The notes under the pieces are model-generated. The model did no database searches. It worked only from the letters and a program-made list of their open reading frames with translations, and had not been told where the DNA came from. A stretch of 64,000 nucleotides of DNA from Planctomycetia bacterium (GTDB lineage Bacteria; Planctomycetota; Phycisphaerae; UBA1845; UTPLA1), in contig CP054187.1 of the NCBI GenBank assembly GCA_015200345.1, positions 2,278,470 through 2,342,469 on the forward strand, in the 5' to 3' direction. The position numbers and the translations under genes are program-made. Below, in pieces: positions 6,376-14,917 of this stretch. The first letter of the stretch is position 1; every line of letters starts with the position of its first letter.

Positions 6376-9300
6376 TTACATTGCCGCTGCAGCGGCGGAC
6401 TCCTTCAATACCGCCGTGAATTGCTTTGCGTCGATTTCGGAAATCGAGCGGAACCAGAATGTGACCGTCGCGCCGCTGCTGCCGGCGCGGTTCAGTTCTT
6501 GTTTGAACCCCAGTTTCTCTACTTGTGTTGGAGTGAACCGTCCGACCGGTGGGTGCAGGTCCACGCGCAGCGCATCGCCCTGGTGGGTGATGACCTTGCC
6601 GACGCGCGACCCGTTCAGCGAGAACTCGACGAACACCTTGCCCGACCAATCGACCACCACGCCGGGCATTATTTTTGTCACCAAACCGACCAGTGCCGCG
6701 AGGTCGGCAGGCTTCCAGTTTTTTGTCTGGCCGTGCGGCACCTGGCGCTGCGAGAGGTGCCATGCGCGGCCGTCGGTTTTCCATGGCTGCGCCCCGCCCT
6801 CCTTGTTCGCCATGCTCGCGACGCACTGGAGGTAGGCTTTCAGACCCTTGCGGATGAATAGATCGAACGCGCGAGTCGAGATTTCTTTCTTGTCGTGAAT
6901 CTGCACGCGCACCTGATCGAAACCTTCCACGGCAGGGCGCACGTGAACACGCGGCTCTGATGAATACGCGTGGATGTCATCGCGCTCGTTCAAGGTCAGC
7001 AGGCCAAGTTCGCGGTTCAGCGTTCGATCGTTAAACGTCCCGCTCGGCACCCGGAAGAGGCAATCCACCATCCAGCGGCCGCCGGTGAGCGCGTGCAGGA
7101 ACCACGGCACGGCGGATTGGGGGACGCCGGCGGGCGCCTGGGCGACGATTTCGACCCGCGCGCGGTCGTTCCAGTCGGTTGGTTGCAGACGATCCTTGCC
7201 GAACTTCTCGATTTGCGCGACCAGATGCTCCAGCGCCGCGCCCTCCCAATCGACCGGCTTGCCGTCGCGGCCGAGTCGATCGCGGGTATGCCATTTTTTT
7301 CCGTCGCGCTCCCACGGCATGCGCACGGGATCGGCATCGGGCGGCGCGGCGATGCGCTCCTCGGCGGGGTGCGCGGCACGCGCCGGCGGCCGGTACACCT
7401 CGCGCACGGCGCGCGGCCCGGCATCGAGCACGGGCCGGAGCAATCGGCCGGTGTGCGACGCCGCGACCTGTGCGATGGATTCCGGCGTGCCCGCGGCGAC
7501 GATTCGTCCGCCCTCGTCGCCCGCCTCGGGTCCGAGGTCGATCACCCAGTCGGCGGTTTTGACGACGTCGAGGTTGTGCTCGATACAGACAACGGTATTT
7601 CCAAGGTCCACGAGGCGGTGCAACACGTCGAGCAGTTTCCGCAGGTCTTCAAAATGCAGGCCGGTCGTCGGTTCGTCGAGGACGTACATCGTCTTGCCGG
7701 TGCTGGGTCGGGCGAGTTCGGCGGCGAGTTTCACGCGCTGCGCCTCCCCCCCCGAGAGCGTCGGCGCGCTCTGGCCGAGCGGCAGGTATCCCAGCCCGAC
7801 GTCGTCGAGCGTTTTGAGCAGGCGCACGAGTCGCGGAACGTTGGCGAAGTATTCCATCGCCTGCGCGACCGTCATGTTCAACACGTCGGAGATGTTCTTG
7901 CCCTTGTATCTCACTTCGAGCGTGTCGCGCTGGTAGCGCGTGCCGCCGCAGGTCTCGCAGGTGACCCACACGTCGGGAAGAAAGTGCATCTCATGGCAGA
8001 CTTGGCCTTGGCCTTCGCAGTCGTCGCAGCGGCCTCCGGATCGGTTGAAGGAGAAGCGATTGGCGGTGTATCCGCGGACCTTCGCATCGGGCAGACGGGC
8101 AAAAAGCTCGCGCACGAGATCGAAGATGCCGCAGTAGGTCGCGGGGTTGGAGAGGGGCGACTCGCCGATCGGGTCCTGGTCGACGCTGATGATTTTGTCG
8201 ATGTGGTCGACGCCTTCGATGCGGTCGTGTGCGCCCGCTGTGAGTCGGGCGCGGTGCAGGCGAGCCGCCAGCGCGGGGAGTAATATCTCCGTCACGAGGG
8301 ATGATTTACCCGAGCCGGATACGCCCGTGACGCAGACGAAGCGCGAGAGGGGGATGTCCGCGGTGATGTTCTTCAGGTTGTGATGCCGCGCGCCGGCGAT
8401 GCGAAGGAGGTGGGGAGCCGGGGCGTGTTGTCCCGACAGGGGGGGATCCTGCATGGTCGCATGCGCGATCGGTGCAGCGGAATCGACTGCTAGCGCGATC
8501 GGCCCCTTTGTGCGGCGGCGACCGCGTTGGGGTGCGTCGATTGGCTGGCCGTCGTCATCGATCAGCACGCGCGTCGGTTCCGGCGCGCTGGCTTGATTGC
8601 CCGGCGTATCCCGGCGTTGATCGCGCGAGCGATCGAACTTCACGGGCGACACCACACGCCGGTTCGTCGGCACGGCGATGGCAGCGGTTCCGGCGAGGTA
8701 TCGCGCCGTGTACGATTCGATTTCTTCCGTGCCGGTGCCGCGCGATCGGGCTGCATGACGCAGCTGCCCGGGCGCGCCCTGTGCGACGATGCGCCCGCCG
8801 CCCGCGCCGGCATCGGGTCCGAAGTCCAGAATGTGATCCGCCGAATCCATGACTTCGCGGTCGTGTTCCACCATCAGCAGGGTGTTGCCCAGATCGCGCA
8901 GTTTGTGCAGCGCCGCGACCAGGCGCTGGTTGTCGCGCGGGTGCAGGCCGATCGTCGGTTCGTCGAGGACATACAGCACGCCCGCGAGGCCGCTGCCGAT
9001 TTGCGACGCGAGTCGAATGCGCTGGGATTCGCCGCCGGAAAGCGTCGGTGCGGCGCGACCCAGCGACAGATAGCCCAGTCCGACATCAAGCAGGAACTGC
9101 AACCGCGCGCGAATCTCGTGCAGCAATTCGCCGGCGATCGACGTCTCGCGCCGCGCGAGCTTGAGCGTGTGGAAGAACTCCGCGGCCCGCGCGATCGTCA
9201 TGCCACAGACGTCGACGATCGTGCGATCACCCAGGCGGGTCGCCGCAGGCTGCGGCGCGATGCGCCCGCCTTCGCACGCGAGACACGGCACGTCGGTGAC

Positions 9301-11727
9301 CAGCTCCTGCAAGCGCGTGCGGTACTGCCAACTGACGCGCGTCGCCTCATCAATCGCCGGGAAGAAACCCTTCCACTGGAAGCGCAAACCGGGCTGTTTC
9401 GGGTCGAGCGCGATCCACCGATCGCCGAGACCGAACAACAGCGTGTGACGCTGTTCGGGGGTCAGCACGGCAGCCGGGGCGTCAGCGCTCGCGCCGATCT
9501 CCCGCGCGAGCGCGCGGATCATCGCCGTGAGCAACGGCCGATCGCGCGCCTGCTCCCATCCGGCAATCGCGCCGTCGAGCAGGCCGGCATCGGATCGCAC
9601 GATCACGCGGTCGGCGCTCGTGCCGCGCTGCACGCCCAGGCCTTCGCATCGCGGGCACCAGCCGAGGCGGGCGTTGAAGCTGTAGTGGTGCGGGGTGAGT
9701 TCGTCGTAGCTGCGGCCGCATTGGTTGCAGGAGAGATGCTGCGAGAAGCGCGTCGCTGCGCCGGCTGGCGCTTCCGCGGCGTCGTTCGCGCGATCGTGCA
9801 GGTCGACCACGAGCATTACCCCGTTTCCGAGCGAGAGGCAGTGTTCGATGGAGTCGGCGATTCGACTGCGCGAGCCGGGATTCACGACGATGCGGTCCAC
9901 GACAAGTTCGACGGCGTGTTTGCGCCGTGCGTCAATGGACGGGAGCGGTTCGAGCGGCGTGATAACGCCGTTGATTCGCGCGCGGGTGTAGCCCTGTGCG
10001 GCGCAGCGGTTGAGCAGCGCCTGCCACGTTTCGCCCGGCGACGGTTCGACCGGAGCGCAGAGCATCAGCCTGGTTCCGCGGGGTCGCGCGAGCACGCGTT
10101 CGATGATTTCGTCGGATGTCTGCGTGCCGATGGGGACGCGGCAGTCGGGGCAGTGCGGCGTGCCGATCCGCGCCCAGAGCACGCGCATGTAATCGTAGAT
10201 TTCGGTGACGGTGCCGACGGTGGAACGCGGGCTTTTGCTGGCGGCTTTTTGCTCGATGGCGATGGCGGGCGACAGGCCGTGGATGTGATCGACGCGCGGC
10301 TTTTGCAGTTGCCCGAGGAATTGTCGTGCGTAGGCGGAGAGCGATTCGACGTAGCGACGCTGGCCTTCGGCGTAGACGGTGTCGATGGCAAAGGAGGACT
10401 TGCCCGAGCCGGAGACGCCGGAGCAGACGGTCAGCTTTCCACGCGGGATATCGACGGTGACGTCTTTCAGGTTATGTTCGCGCGCCCCGACGACGCGAAT
10501 GACATTCGCGGCGGCAGATTCGTGCGCCAAGGAGCCGGTTGCGCGAGCAATCGACGAACTCCGCGCCGGTGAATCCGATCGCCCGCCACGGCGGATCTGC
10601 GGCTTGCGCAATCGGCTCTTTGAAGCGATGCCGAGAATTTCCGCCAGCGCCTGCCCGGTGTACGACGCGGCGACCCGCGCGACCTCTTCCGGCGTGCCCT
10701 CGGCGATGATCCGCCCGCCCGCCTCGCCGCCCTCGGGGCCGAGGTCGATCACCCAGTCGGCGGTCTTGATGACATCGAGGTTGTGCTCGATGACGATCAC
10801 CGTGTTGCCGGCGTCGACGAATCCGTGCAGCACCGTGAGAAGGCGACGAATGTCTTCAAAGTGAAGCCCCGTTGTCGGCTCGTCGAGCAGGTAGAGCGTG
10901 CGGCCGGTCGATTTCTTCACCAGCTCGCGGGCGAGCTTGATTCGCTGCGCCTCACCGCCCGACAGCGTCGTACTGGATTGGCCGAGCTTGAGGTAGTCCA
11001 GGCCGACGTCGTGCAGGGTTTTCAGCATCGCATGGACCTTCGGGATCGCCGCGAAATGCTCCATCGCCTGCTGCACGTCCATGTCCAGCACGTCGAAGAT
11101 GCTCTTGCCCTTGAAGTGAATCTGAAGCGTCTCGTGGTTGAATCGGCGGCCGTTGCACACGGGGCAATCGGCCCAGACATCGGCGAGAAAGTCCATCTCG
11201 ATGCGAGTCGCGCCGTTGCCTTCGCAGGCTTCGCAGCGTCCGCCGCCCTCGGTGCTGCTGACGTTGAAGGAGAACCGGCCGGGTGCGTAGCCGCGCACCT
11301 TGCTGTCGGGCAACAGGGCGTAGAGCGCGCGGATTTCGTCGAACAGCTTGATGTACGTCGCCGGATTGGAACGCGGCGTGCGGCCGATGGGCGACTGGTC
11401 GATGTCGATGACCTTGTCGAGGTGTTCGGCGCCGTCGATGGCGTCGTGCGCGCCGGGCCTGGCCGTCTCGGCGCCGTTGAGGTCGCGCGCGAGCCGTTGT
11501 CGGAGAATGTCGTTCACCAGCGATGATTTTCCACTGCCGGAGACGCCGGTGACGGCGACGAATCGTCCGAGGGGAATGGCGGCGTCGATGTTCTTGAGAT
11601 TGTTGTGCCGCGCGCCGCGGACGATGAGCCAATTCTGGACCGCAACCGCGTTCGAACCGCCTGCACTGGCCATGAGCGTGCGCGCCGCGCGCGAACTTTT
11701 TGGAGGATGCTCAAGTGGGTCGCTCAT
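6376..11727 (-). CDS. uvrA: Tandem UvrA protein: UvrA C-half, complete second UvrA, and novel C-terminal tail
   Basis: This 1783-residue protein acts in DNA damage recognition for nucleotide excision repair. In order: residues of about 30-380 are a UvrA C-terminal ATPase half (GVSGSGKSSLV, zinc pairs GRCEAC and CPVC, signature TLSGGEAQRIKLA); about 415-1010 are a second N-terminal half (GVSGSGKSSFA, zinc module CNQCGRSY..CPRCEGLG, signature TLSGGESQRIRLA); about 1065-1430 are a second C-half (GVSGSGKSSLV, GRCDDC, CETC, TLSGGEAQRVKLA); about 1477-1783 are an unrecognised tail. All ATPase motifs are intact. The matching first N-half is the separate upstream gene, whose stop overlaps this ATG by ATGA, so translation is probably coupled. 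The normal length is about 940 aa. Chlamydia has a fused tandem UvrA of about 1790 aa (from memory). The inter-domain linkers carry copies of an 18-bp palindrome. Confidence 0.92.
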   Translation of the reverse strand: MSDPLEHPPKSSRAARTLMASAGGSNAVAVQNWLIVRGARHNNLKNIDAAIPLGRFVAVTGVSGSGKSSLVNDILRQRLARDLNGAETARPGAHDAIDGAEHLDKVIDIDQSPIGRTPRSNPATYIKLFDEIRALYALLPDSKVRGYAPGRFSFNVSSTEGGGRCEACEGNGATRIEMDFLADVWADCPVCNGRRFNHETLQIHFKGKSIFDVLDMDVQQAMEHFAAIPKVHAMLKTLHDVGLDYLKLGQSSTTLSGGEAQRIKLARELVKKSTGRTLYLLDEPTTGLHFEDIRRLLTVLHGFVDAGNTVIVIEHNLDVIKTADWVIDLGPEGGEAGGRIIAEGTPEEVARVAASYTGQALAEILGIASKSRLRKPQIRRGGRSDSPARSSSIARATGSLAHESAAANVIRVVGAREHNLKDVTVDIPRGKLTVCSGVSGSGKSSFAIDTVYAEGQRRYVESLSAYARQFLGQLQKPRVDHIHGLSPAIAIEQKAASKSPRSTVGTVTEIYDYMRVLWARIGTPHCPDCRVPIGTQTSDEIIERVLARPRGTRLMLCAPVEPSPGETWQALLNRCAAQGYTRARINGVITPLEPLPSIDARRKHAVELVVDRIVVNPGSRSRIADSIEHCLSLGNGVMLVVDLHDRANDAAEAPAGAATRFSQHLSCNQCGRSYDELTPHHYSFNARLGWCPRCEGLGVQRGTSADRVIVRSDAGLLDGAIAGWEQARDRPLLTAMIRALAREIGASADAPAAVLTPEQRHTLLFGLGDRWIALDPKQPGLRFQWKGFFPAIDEATRVSWQYRTRLQELVTDVPCLACEGGRIAPQPAATRLGDRTIVDVCGMTIARAAEFFHTLKLARRETSIAGELLHEIRARLQFLLDVGLGYLSLGRAAPTLSGGESQRIRLASQIGSGLAGVLYVLDEPTIGLHPRDNQRLVAALHKLRDLGNTLLMVEHDREVMDSADHILDFGPDAGAGGGRIVAQGAPGQLRHAARSRGTGTEEIESYTARYLAGTAAIAVPTNRRVVSPVKFDRSRDQRRDTPGNQASAPEPTRVLIDDDGQPIDAPQRGRRRTKGPIALAVDSAAPIAHATMQDPPLSGQHAPAPHLLRIAGARHHNLKNITADIPLSRFVCVTGVSGSGKSSLVTEILLPALAARLHRARLTAGAHDRIEGVDHIDKIISVDQDPIGESPLSNPATYCGIFDLVRELFARLPDAKVRGYTANRFSFNRSGGRCDDCEGQGQVCHEMHFLPDVWVTCETCGGTRYQRDTLEVRYKGKNISDVLNMTVAQAMEYFANVPRLVRLLKTLDDVGLGYLPLGQSAPTLSGGEAQRVKLAAELARPSTGKTMYVLDEPTTGLHFEDLRKLLDVLHRLVDLGNTVVCIEHNLDVVKTADWVIDLGPEAGDEGGRIVAAGTPESIAQVAASHTGRLLRPVLDAGPRAVREVYRPPARAAHPAEERIAAPPDADPVRMPWERDGKKWHTRDRLGRDGKPVDWEGAALEHLVAQIEKFGKDRLQPTDWNDRARVEIVAQAPAGVPQSAVPWFLHALTGGRWMVDCLFRVPSGTFNDRTLNRELGLLTLNERDDIHAYSSEPRVHVRPAVEGFDQVRVQIHDKKEISTRAFDLFIRKGLKAYLQCVASMANKEGGAQPWKTDGRAWHLSQRQVPHGQTKNWKPADLAALVGLVTKIMPGVVVDWSGKVFVEFSLNGSRVGKVITHQGDALRVDLHPPVGRFTPTQVEKLGFKQELNRAGSSGATVTFWFRSISEIDAKQFTAVLKESAAAAAM
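8618..8635. repeat. 18-bp palindrome, copy 3 (within uvrA linker)
   Basis: It differs from copy 1 at three positions. Two of them (T to C at position 5, A to G at position 14) are compensatory, keeping the stem paired, and the third leaves a T-G wobble. It lies in the coding sequence for the linker between the second N-half and second C-half of the large UvrA. Confidence 0.55.
10536..10553. repeat. 18-bp palindrome, copy 4 (within uvrA linker)
   Basis: One change from copy 1 (A to G at position 3), leaving a G-T wobble in the stem. It encodes SIARATG in the linker between the first C-half and the second N-half of the large UvrA. Confidence 0.6.
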
Positions 11728-13694
11728 TTCGCGCTCGATCCTGCGGTGCGACCCGTCCGTTTCGGCGTGATGCGCGTGACTGGCCGGCGATGTTTGGGTA
11801 CTTCAATCTCGCGCTTGCCCGACAGGTACTGCCCCGTCAGGGATTTGTCGCAATTCAACACCGCGTCAAAATCACCTTCCACCACGATGTGCCCGCCGCG
11901 GACGCCGGGGCCGGGGCCGAAGTCCACGACGTAATCCGCCGCGCGCATCGTGTCTTCGTCGTGTTCGACGACGATCACCGTGTTGCCCATGTCACGCAGG
12001 GCCAGCAGGCTTTCCAGCAGTTTCTGATTATCGCGGTGGTGCAGACCAATCGAAGGCTCGTCGAGAATGTACAGCACGCCGGCCAGGCCGGAACCGATCT
12101 GGCCCGCGAGGCGAATGCGCTGCAATTCGCCGCCCGAGAGCGTCGGCGCGGTTCGATCCAGGCTCAAGTAATCCAGCCCGACGTTGAGCAGAAAATCCAT
12201 CCGCGCGCGAAGCTCCTTCAGCACTTCCCCTGCGACGATCTTCTGCACCGGCGAGAGCGCCAAGTCGTCGAGCATCGCCCGCGCCCGCGCGACGGGCAGT
12301 CCGCAGAACTCCGCGAGATTGGGTCCCTTCCCATTGCTCGATGCCGTGCCGAGGGCCTTGCTGTTAACCGGCAGCCGCACCGCGCGAGCCTGCGCATTCA
12401 ATCGCGCTCCGGCGCAATCGGGGCAGGGTCCGCGGCGCATGTATTTCTCGTAGTAGTCACGGACGAACGTTGCTTTGGCCTTGCGATGCTTCTCGCGCAA
12501 TTCTTCCAGCACGCCGTCAAAGGTTCCGCCGTGTTTCCAGATGCCGCCGGACCATTTCCATTCGAACGTCAGGTGCCGATTGCCGGTGCCATGGAGCAGC
12601 GCCTCCCGCGCCTTGGGCGGCAGCTTGTTCCACGGCAGGTTGATATCGAATCCCACCGCGCGGGCAACGGCTTCGTAGATGTGCCGCCGCCATTTGCCGA
12701 TCTTGGTGCGCATCGGTTCGATGCACGGCGCGAAAAAGTTTTTCGACGGATCGGGCACGAGCAGGTCGGGATCGAAGTCCAGCAGTTCCCCCAAGCCGTC
12801 GCACTTCATGCACATGCCCGTCGGCGAATTAAAGGAAAACAATTGCGGCGTAAGCGTCTCGAAGGAAATGCCGCAGCGCGTGCAGGCGGAGCTGGACGAG
12901 AACACTTTTTCGCCCGAGGACGTTCTGCGGGCGCCCGCTTGCGCGTCTCCGGCGTCCGGCGCGACGATGAGCGATCCTTTGCCGAGGCGCAGGGCGCTCT
13001 CCACCGCTTCGGCCATGCGCGAACGATTGTCCGGTGAAATCACCAGTCGATCGACGACGACTTCAATGTCGTGGCGGCGATTTTTCTCCAGTGCCAGATC
13101 ATCGGTCAACATCACGATGCGGCCGTCCACCCGCGCGCGGACGTAACCGGCGCGGACGAGGTCTTCGAAGAGATCGCGAAACTCGCCTTTCTGGGCACGG
13201 GCCTGGGGCGCGAGGATGAGCGCGCGCACGCCGCCCCTGGCATCGTCTGCGCTGCGAACAAAAGAATCGAGCATGCCCGCGACGATCTGCTCGCGCGATT
13301 GCGCCGAGATGGGCCGGCCGCATTGCGTGCAGTGCTGCATACCGATGCGAGCGAAGAGCACACGGAGAAAATCGTGAATCGCCGTGATGGTGGCGACGGT
13401 GGAACGCGGGTTCCAGCCGGTGGTCTTCTGCTGAATGGCGATGGCGGGGGAGAGGCCGGCGATGAGATCGCAATCGGGCTTTTGCATTTGGCCCATGAAT
13501 TGCCGCGCGTACGATGAGAGCGATTCGATGTAGCGCCGTTGGCCCTCGGCGTAGAGCGTGTCGAACGCGAGCGACGATTTTCCGCTGCCCGAGACGCCTG
13601 TAAAGACAATCAGCTTATTGCGCGGGAGCGCGAGGCAGACCTCGCGCAGGTTGTGCACGCGGGCGTTCTTGATGTCGATGGTGGCGGGTTCCAC
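11724..13694 (-). CDS. uvrA: UvrA N-terminal half as a separate protein
   Basis: This 656-residue protein covers exactly the first ATPase half of UvrA and then stops. It has a Walker A (GVSGSGKSSLAFDTLYAEGQ), the signature-linked segment SLSSYARQFMGQMQKP, the UvrB-binding insertion (KGEFRDLFEDLVRAGYVRARVDG split around residue 190), the zinc module CTRCGISF..CMKCDGLG, the ABC signature TLSGGELQRIRLAG and Walker B LDEPSIGLH. Alone it has no C-half, so it should act with the 1783-residue partner whose ATG overlaps this TGA. The GTG start at 13694 gives MEPATIDIKNARVHNL, which aligns with known UvrA N-termini, with GAGGGG about 11 bases upstream. A consensus-like promoter precedes it. The split could be genuine or a fixed frameshift in a formerly fused gene. 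The boundary falls in a linker, which favours a functional split. Confidence 0.92.
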   Translation of the reverse strand: MEPATIDIKNARVHNLREVCLALPRNKLIVFTGVSGSGKSSLAFDTLYAEGQRRYIESLSSYARQFMGQMQKPDCDLIAGLSPAIAIQQKTTGWNPRSTVATITAIHDFLRVLFARIGMQHCTQCGRPISAQSREQIVAGMLDSFVRSADDARGGVRALILAPQARAQKGEFRDLFEDLVRAGYVRARVDGRIVMLTDDLALEKNRRHDIEVVVDRLVISPDNRSRMAEAVESALRLGKGSLIVAPDAGDAQAGARRTSSGEKVFSSSSACTRCGISFETLTPQLFSFNSPTGMCMKCDGLGELLDFDPDLLVPDPSKNFFAPCIEPMRTKIGKWRRHIYEAVARAVGFDINLPWNKLPPKAREALLHGTGNRHLTFEWKWSGGIWKHGGTFDGVLEELREKHRKAKATFVRDYYEKYMRRGPCPDCAGARLNAQARAVRLPVNSKALGTASSNGKGPNLAEFCGLPVARARAMLDDLALSPVQKIVAGEVLKELRARMDFLLNVGLDYLSLDRTAPTLSGGELQRIRLAGQIGSGLAGVLYILDEPSIGLHHRDNQKLLESLLALRDMGNTVIVVEHDEDTMRAADYVVDFGPGPGVRGGHIVVEGDFDAVLNCDKSLTGQYLSGKREIEVPKHRRPVTRITPKRTGRTAGSSAK

Positions 13695-13720
13695 GGCGAG
13701 GCGATCCCCTCATCGGGGCG

Positions 13721-13749
13721 ATTGTAGCCGCGTGCGCATTGCTTGTCAG
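13721..13749 (-). promoter_or_regulatory. Promoter of the uvrA pair
   Basis: On the minus strand, CTGACA, a 17-bp spacer and TACAAT form a strong housekeeping-sigma promoter. The expected transcription start is about 20 bases before the GTG of uvrA. No LexA-type box was identified in the 126-bp gap. Confidence 0.65.
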
Positions 13750-13820
13750 AGGACGGAATGAAGAGTCCGCGGGTGGAAGCGTCGCCGCGGCATTCCATTG
13801 CGCAAAAGGCCCCGGTGTAT

Positions 13821-14747
13821 TCAGGCCGTCCGGGCGGTTCGTCGCGGGCGCGAAACGTGCTCGAGCATTTCCACCTTAAGCTGGCGGATTTTCTCGTCGT
13901 CGTAGAGCCAGCGGGGGTAACTGCGCGTCGGCTCGCTGACCTTGGCCGCAGTGACCAGCAGGCGCGTGTGCAGGCATGGCTCGGCAAGGCCGGTCTCGGC
14001 GCGCAAATCGGCGACCAGACGCTTGAAGAGCCGCCGCCGCCACCAGCTTCCGCCCAGCGCCGGTCCTGGCACGACCGATGTGATCGTTTCGACGCGCCAG
14101 CCGGTGCCGTTGAGCAGTTCCTCGATCTCCTGCGGAGCGTAGCGTCGCCAGGCGGATTCGGGGCCGTGTTCGATCCGCGTGCTTTGCGGCGCGCCGCGCA
14201 GGAGCGCATGCGTCGCCTGAAGGCTGACGGGATTCTCGGCGATGAGCACGAGTCTGCCGCGCGGCTGAACGACGCGATTTAATTCATAAAACACGAATTC
14301 CGGATCGTCGCGCAAGGCTTCAATCCGGCCGAGGTGAACGACCAGTCCAAAGGCGTGGTCGTCGATCGGAAGGGCATCGGTCTCCAAGTCTTGTTCGATG
14401 AGCGTGAAGGGGTAGGAGGCGTCGGAGTTCGGGTGCGGCCGGGCGCGGCGGAGGCGGCGTTTGGCGCGGCAGGTCGGTGGGGCGACGCAGGTCACATCTT
14501 TCCAGCCGAGCTTGCCGGCGAGATAGGGCACCTCCGCCCCGGTGGAGCCAATTATCAGGCATTTGTCGCAATCCCCGGTCGCCGCCGGGAGGCCTGACAG
14601 GGCTTCGTGGAGTTCGGCTGCGCGTTGGAGCAATCGCCGCGATTCGCCCTCGGCGTCGTGCGGCGCGGCGAGGTCGTCTTCGGAAACAAGCCAGTGGAGT
14701 GTTTCGCGCATCGCGCGCGAGACGCGAACCGGAGGGGAATCAAGCAT
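13821..14747 (-). CDS. Class I SAM-dependent methyltransferase, substrate unknown
   Basis: The 308-residue protein has a Rossmann-like methyltransferase core. The motif I position carries CLIIGSTGAEVPYLAGKLG at about residues 63-82, an acidic motif II region carries DALPIDDHAFGLVVHLGRIE, and a post-core segment (VVQPRGRLVLIAENP) matches the beta-strand after helix D of type-11 methyltransferases. An N-terminal helical extension of about 60 residues and a basic C-terminus are extra. The ATG at 14747 is preferred over the in-frame TTG two codons upstream. No clear ribosome binding site is visible. Neighbours give no substrate: it sits between the uvrA promoter and a lipoprotein gene. Lipid or quinone-type small molecules are plausible, but there is no evidence to choose. 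Confidence 0.75.
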   Translation of the reverse strand: MLDSPPVRVSRAMRETLHWLVSEDDLAAPHDAEGESRRLLQRAAELHEALSGLPAATGDCDKCLIIGSTGAEVPYLAGKLGWKDVTCVAPPTCRAKRRLRRARPHPNSDASYPFTLIEQDLETDALPIDDHAFGLVVHLGRIEALRDDPEFVFYELNRVVQPRGRLVLIAENPVSLQATHALLRGAPQSTRIEHGPESAWRRYAPQEIEELLNGTGWRVETITSVVPGPALGGSWWRRRLFKRLVADLRAETGLAEPCLHTRLLVTAAKVSEPTRSYPRWLYDDEKIRQLKVEMLEHVSRPRRTARTA

Positions 14748-14917
14748 GGGCAAAGGGTCCGTTCAATGCGGCGCGGCGACGCCGGGCACTACATGAATCG
14801 GATGTTGCGCGGACTTCGGGTGAGTCCGTTGCGCCGCGCGGGGCGATTTCGCGCAGAATTGGCCGACGCCGCGCGGGTCATGCCGGGTTTTCCTGGAATT
14901 GAGAGAAAGCGACGCGC

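Noticed and set aside
8527-10572. 681-codon plus-strand open frame opposite uvrA
   Set aside because: It is antisense to intact UvrA ATPase motifs and has no recognisable domains. It is a typical GC-rich shadow frame.
12386-12424. Possible extra palindrome (CAATCGCG...GCAATCG) in uvrA
   Set aside because: These are two direct-type half sites rather than an inverted pair, so they do not fit the 18-bp family.
11700-13037. 445-codon plus-strand open frame opposite the first uvrA gene
   Set aside because: It is a mirror of conserved UvrA coding sequence with no independent start signals or motifs.
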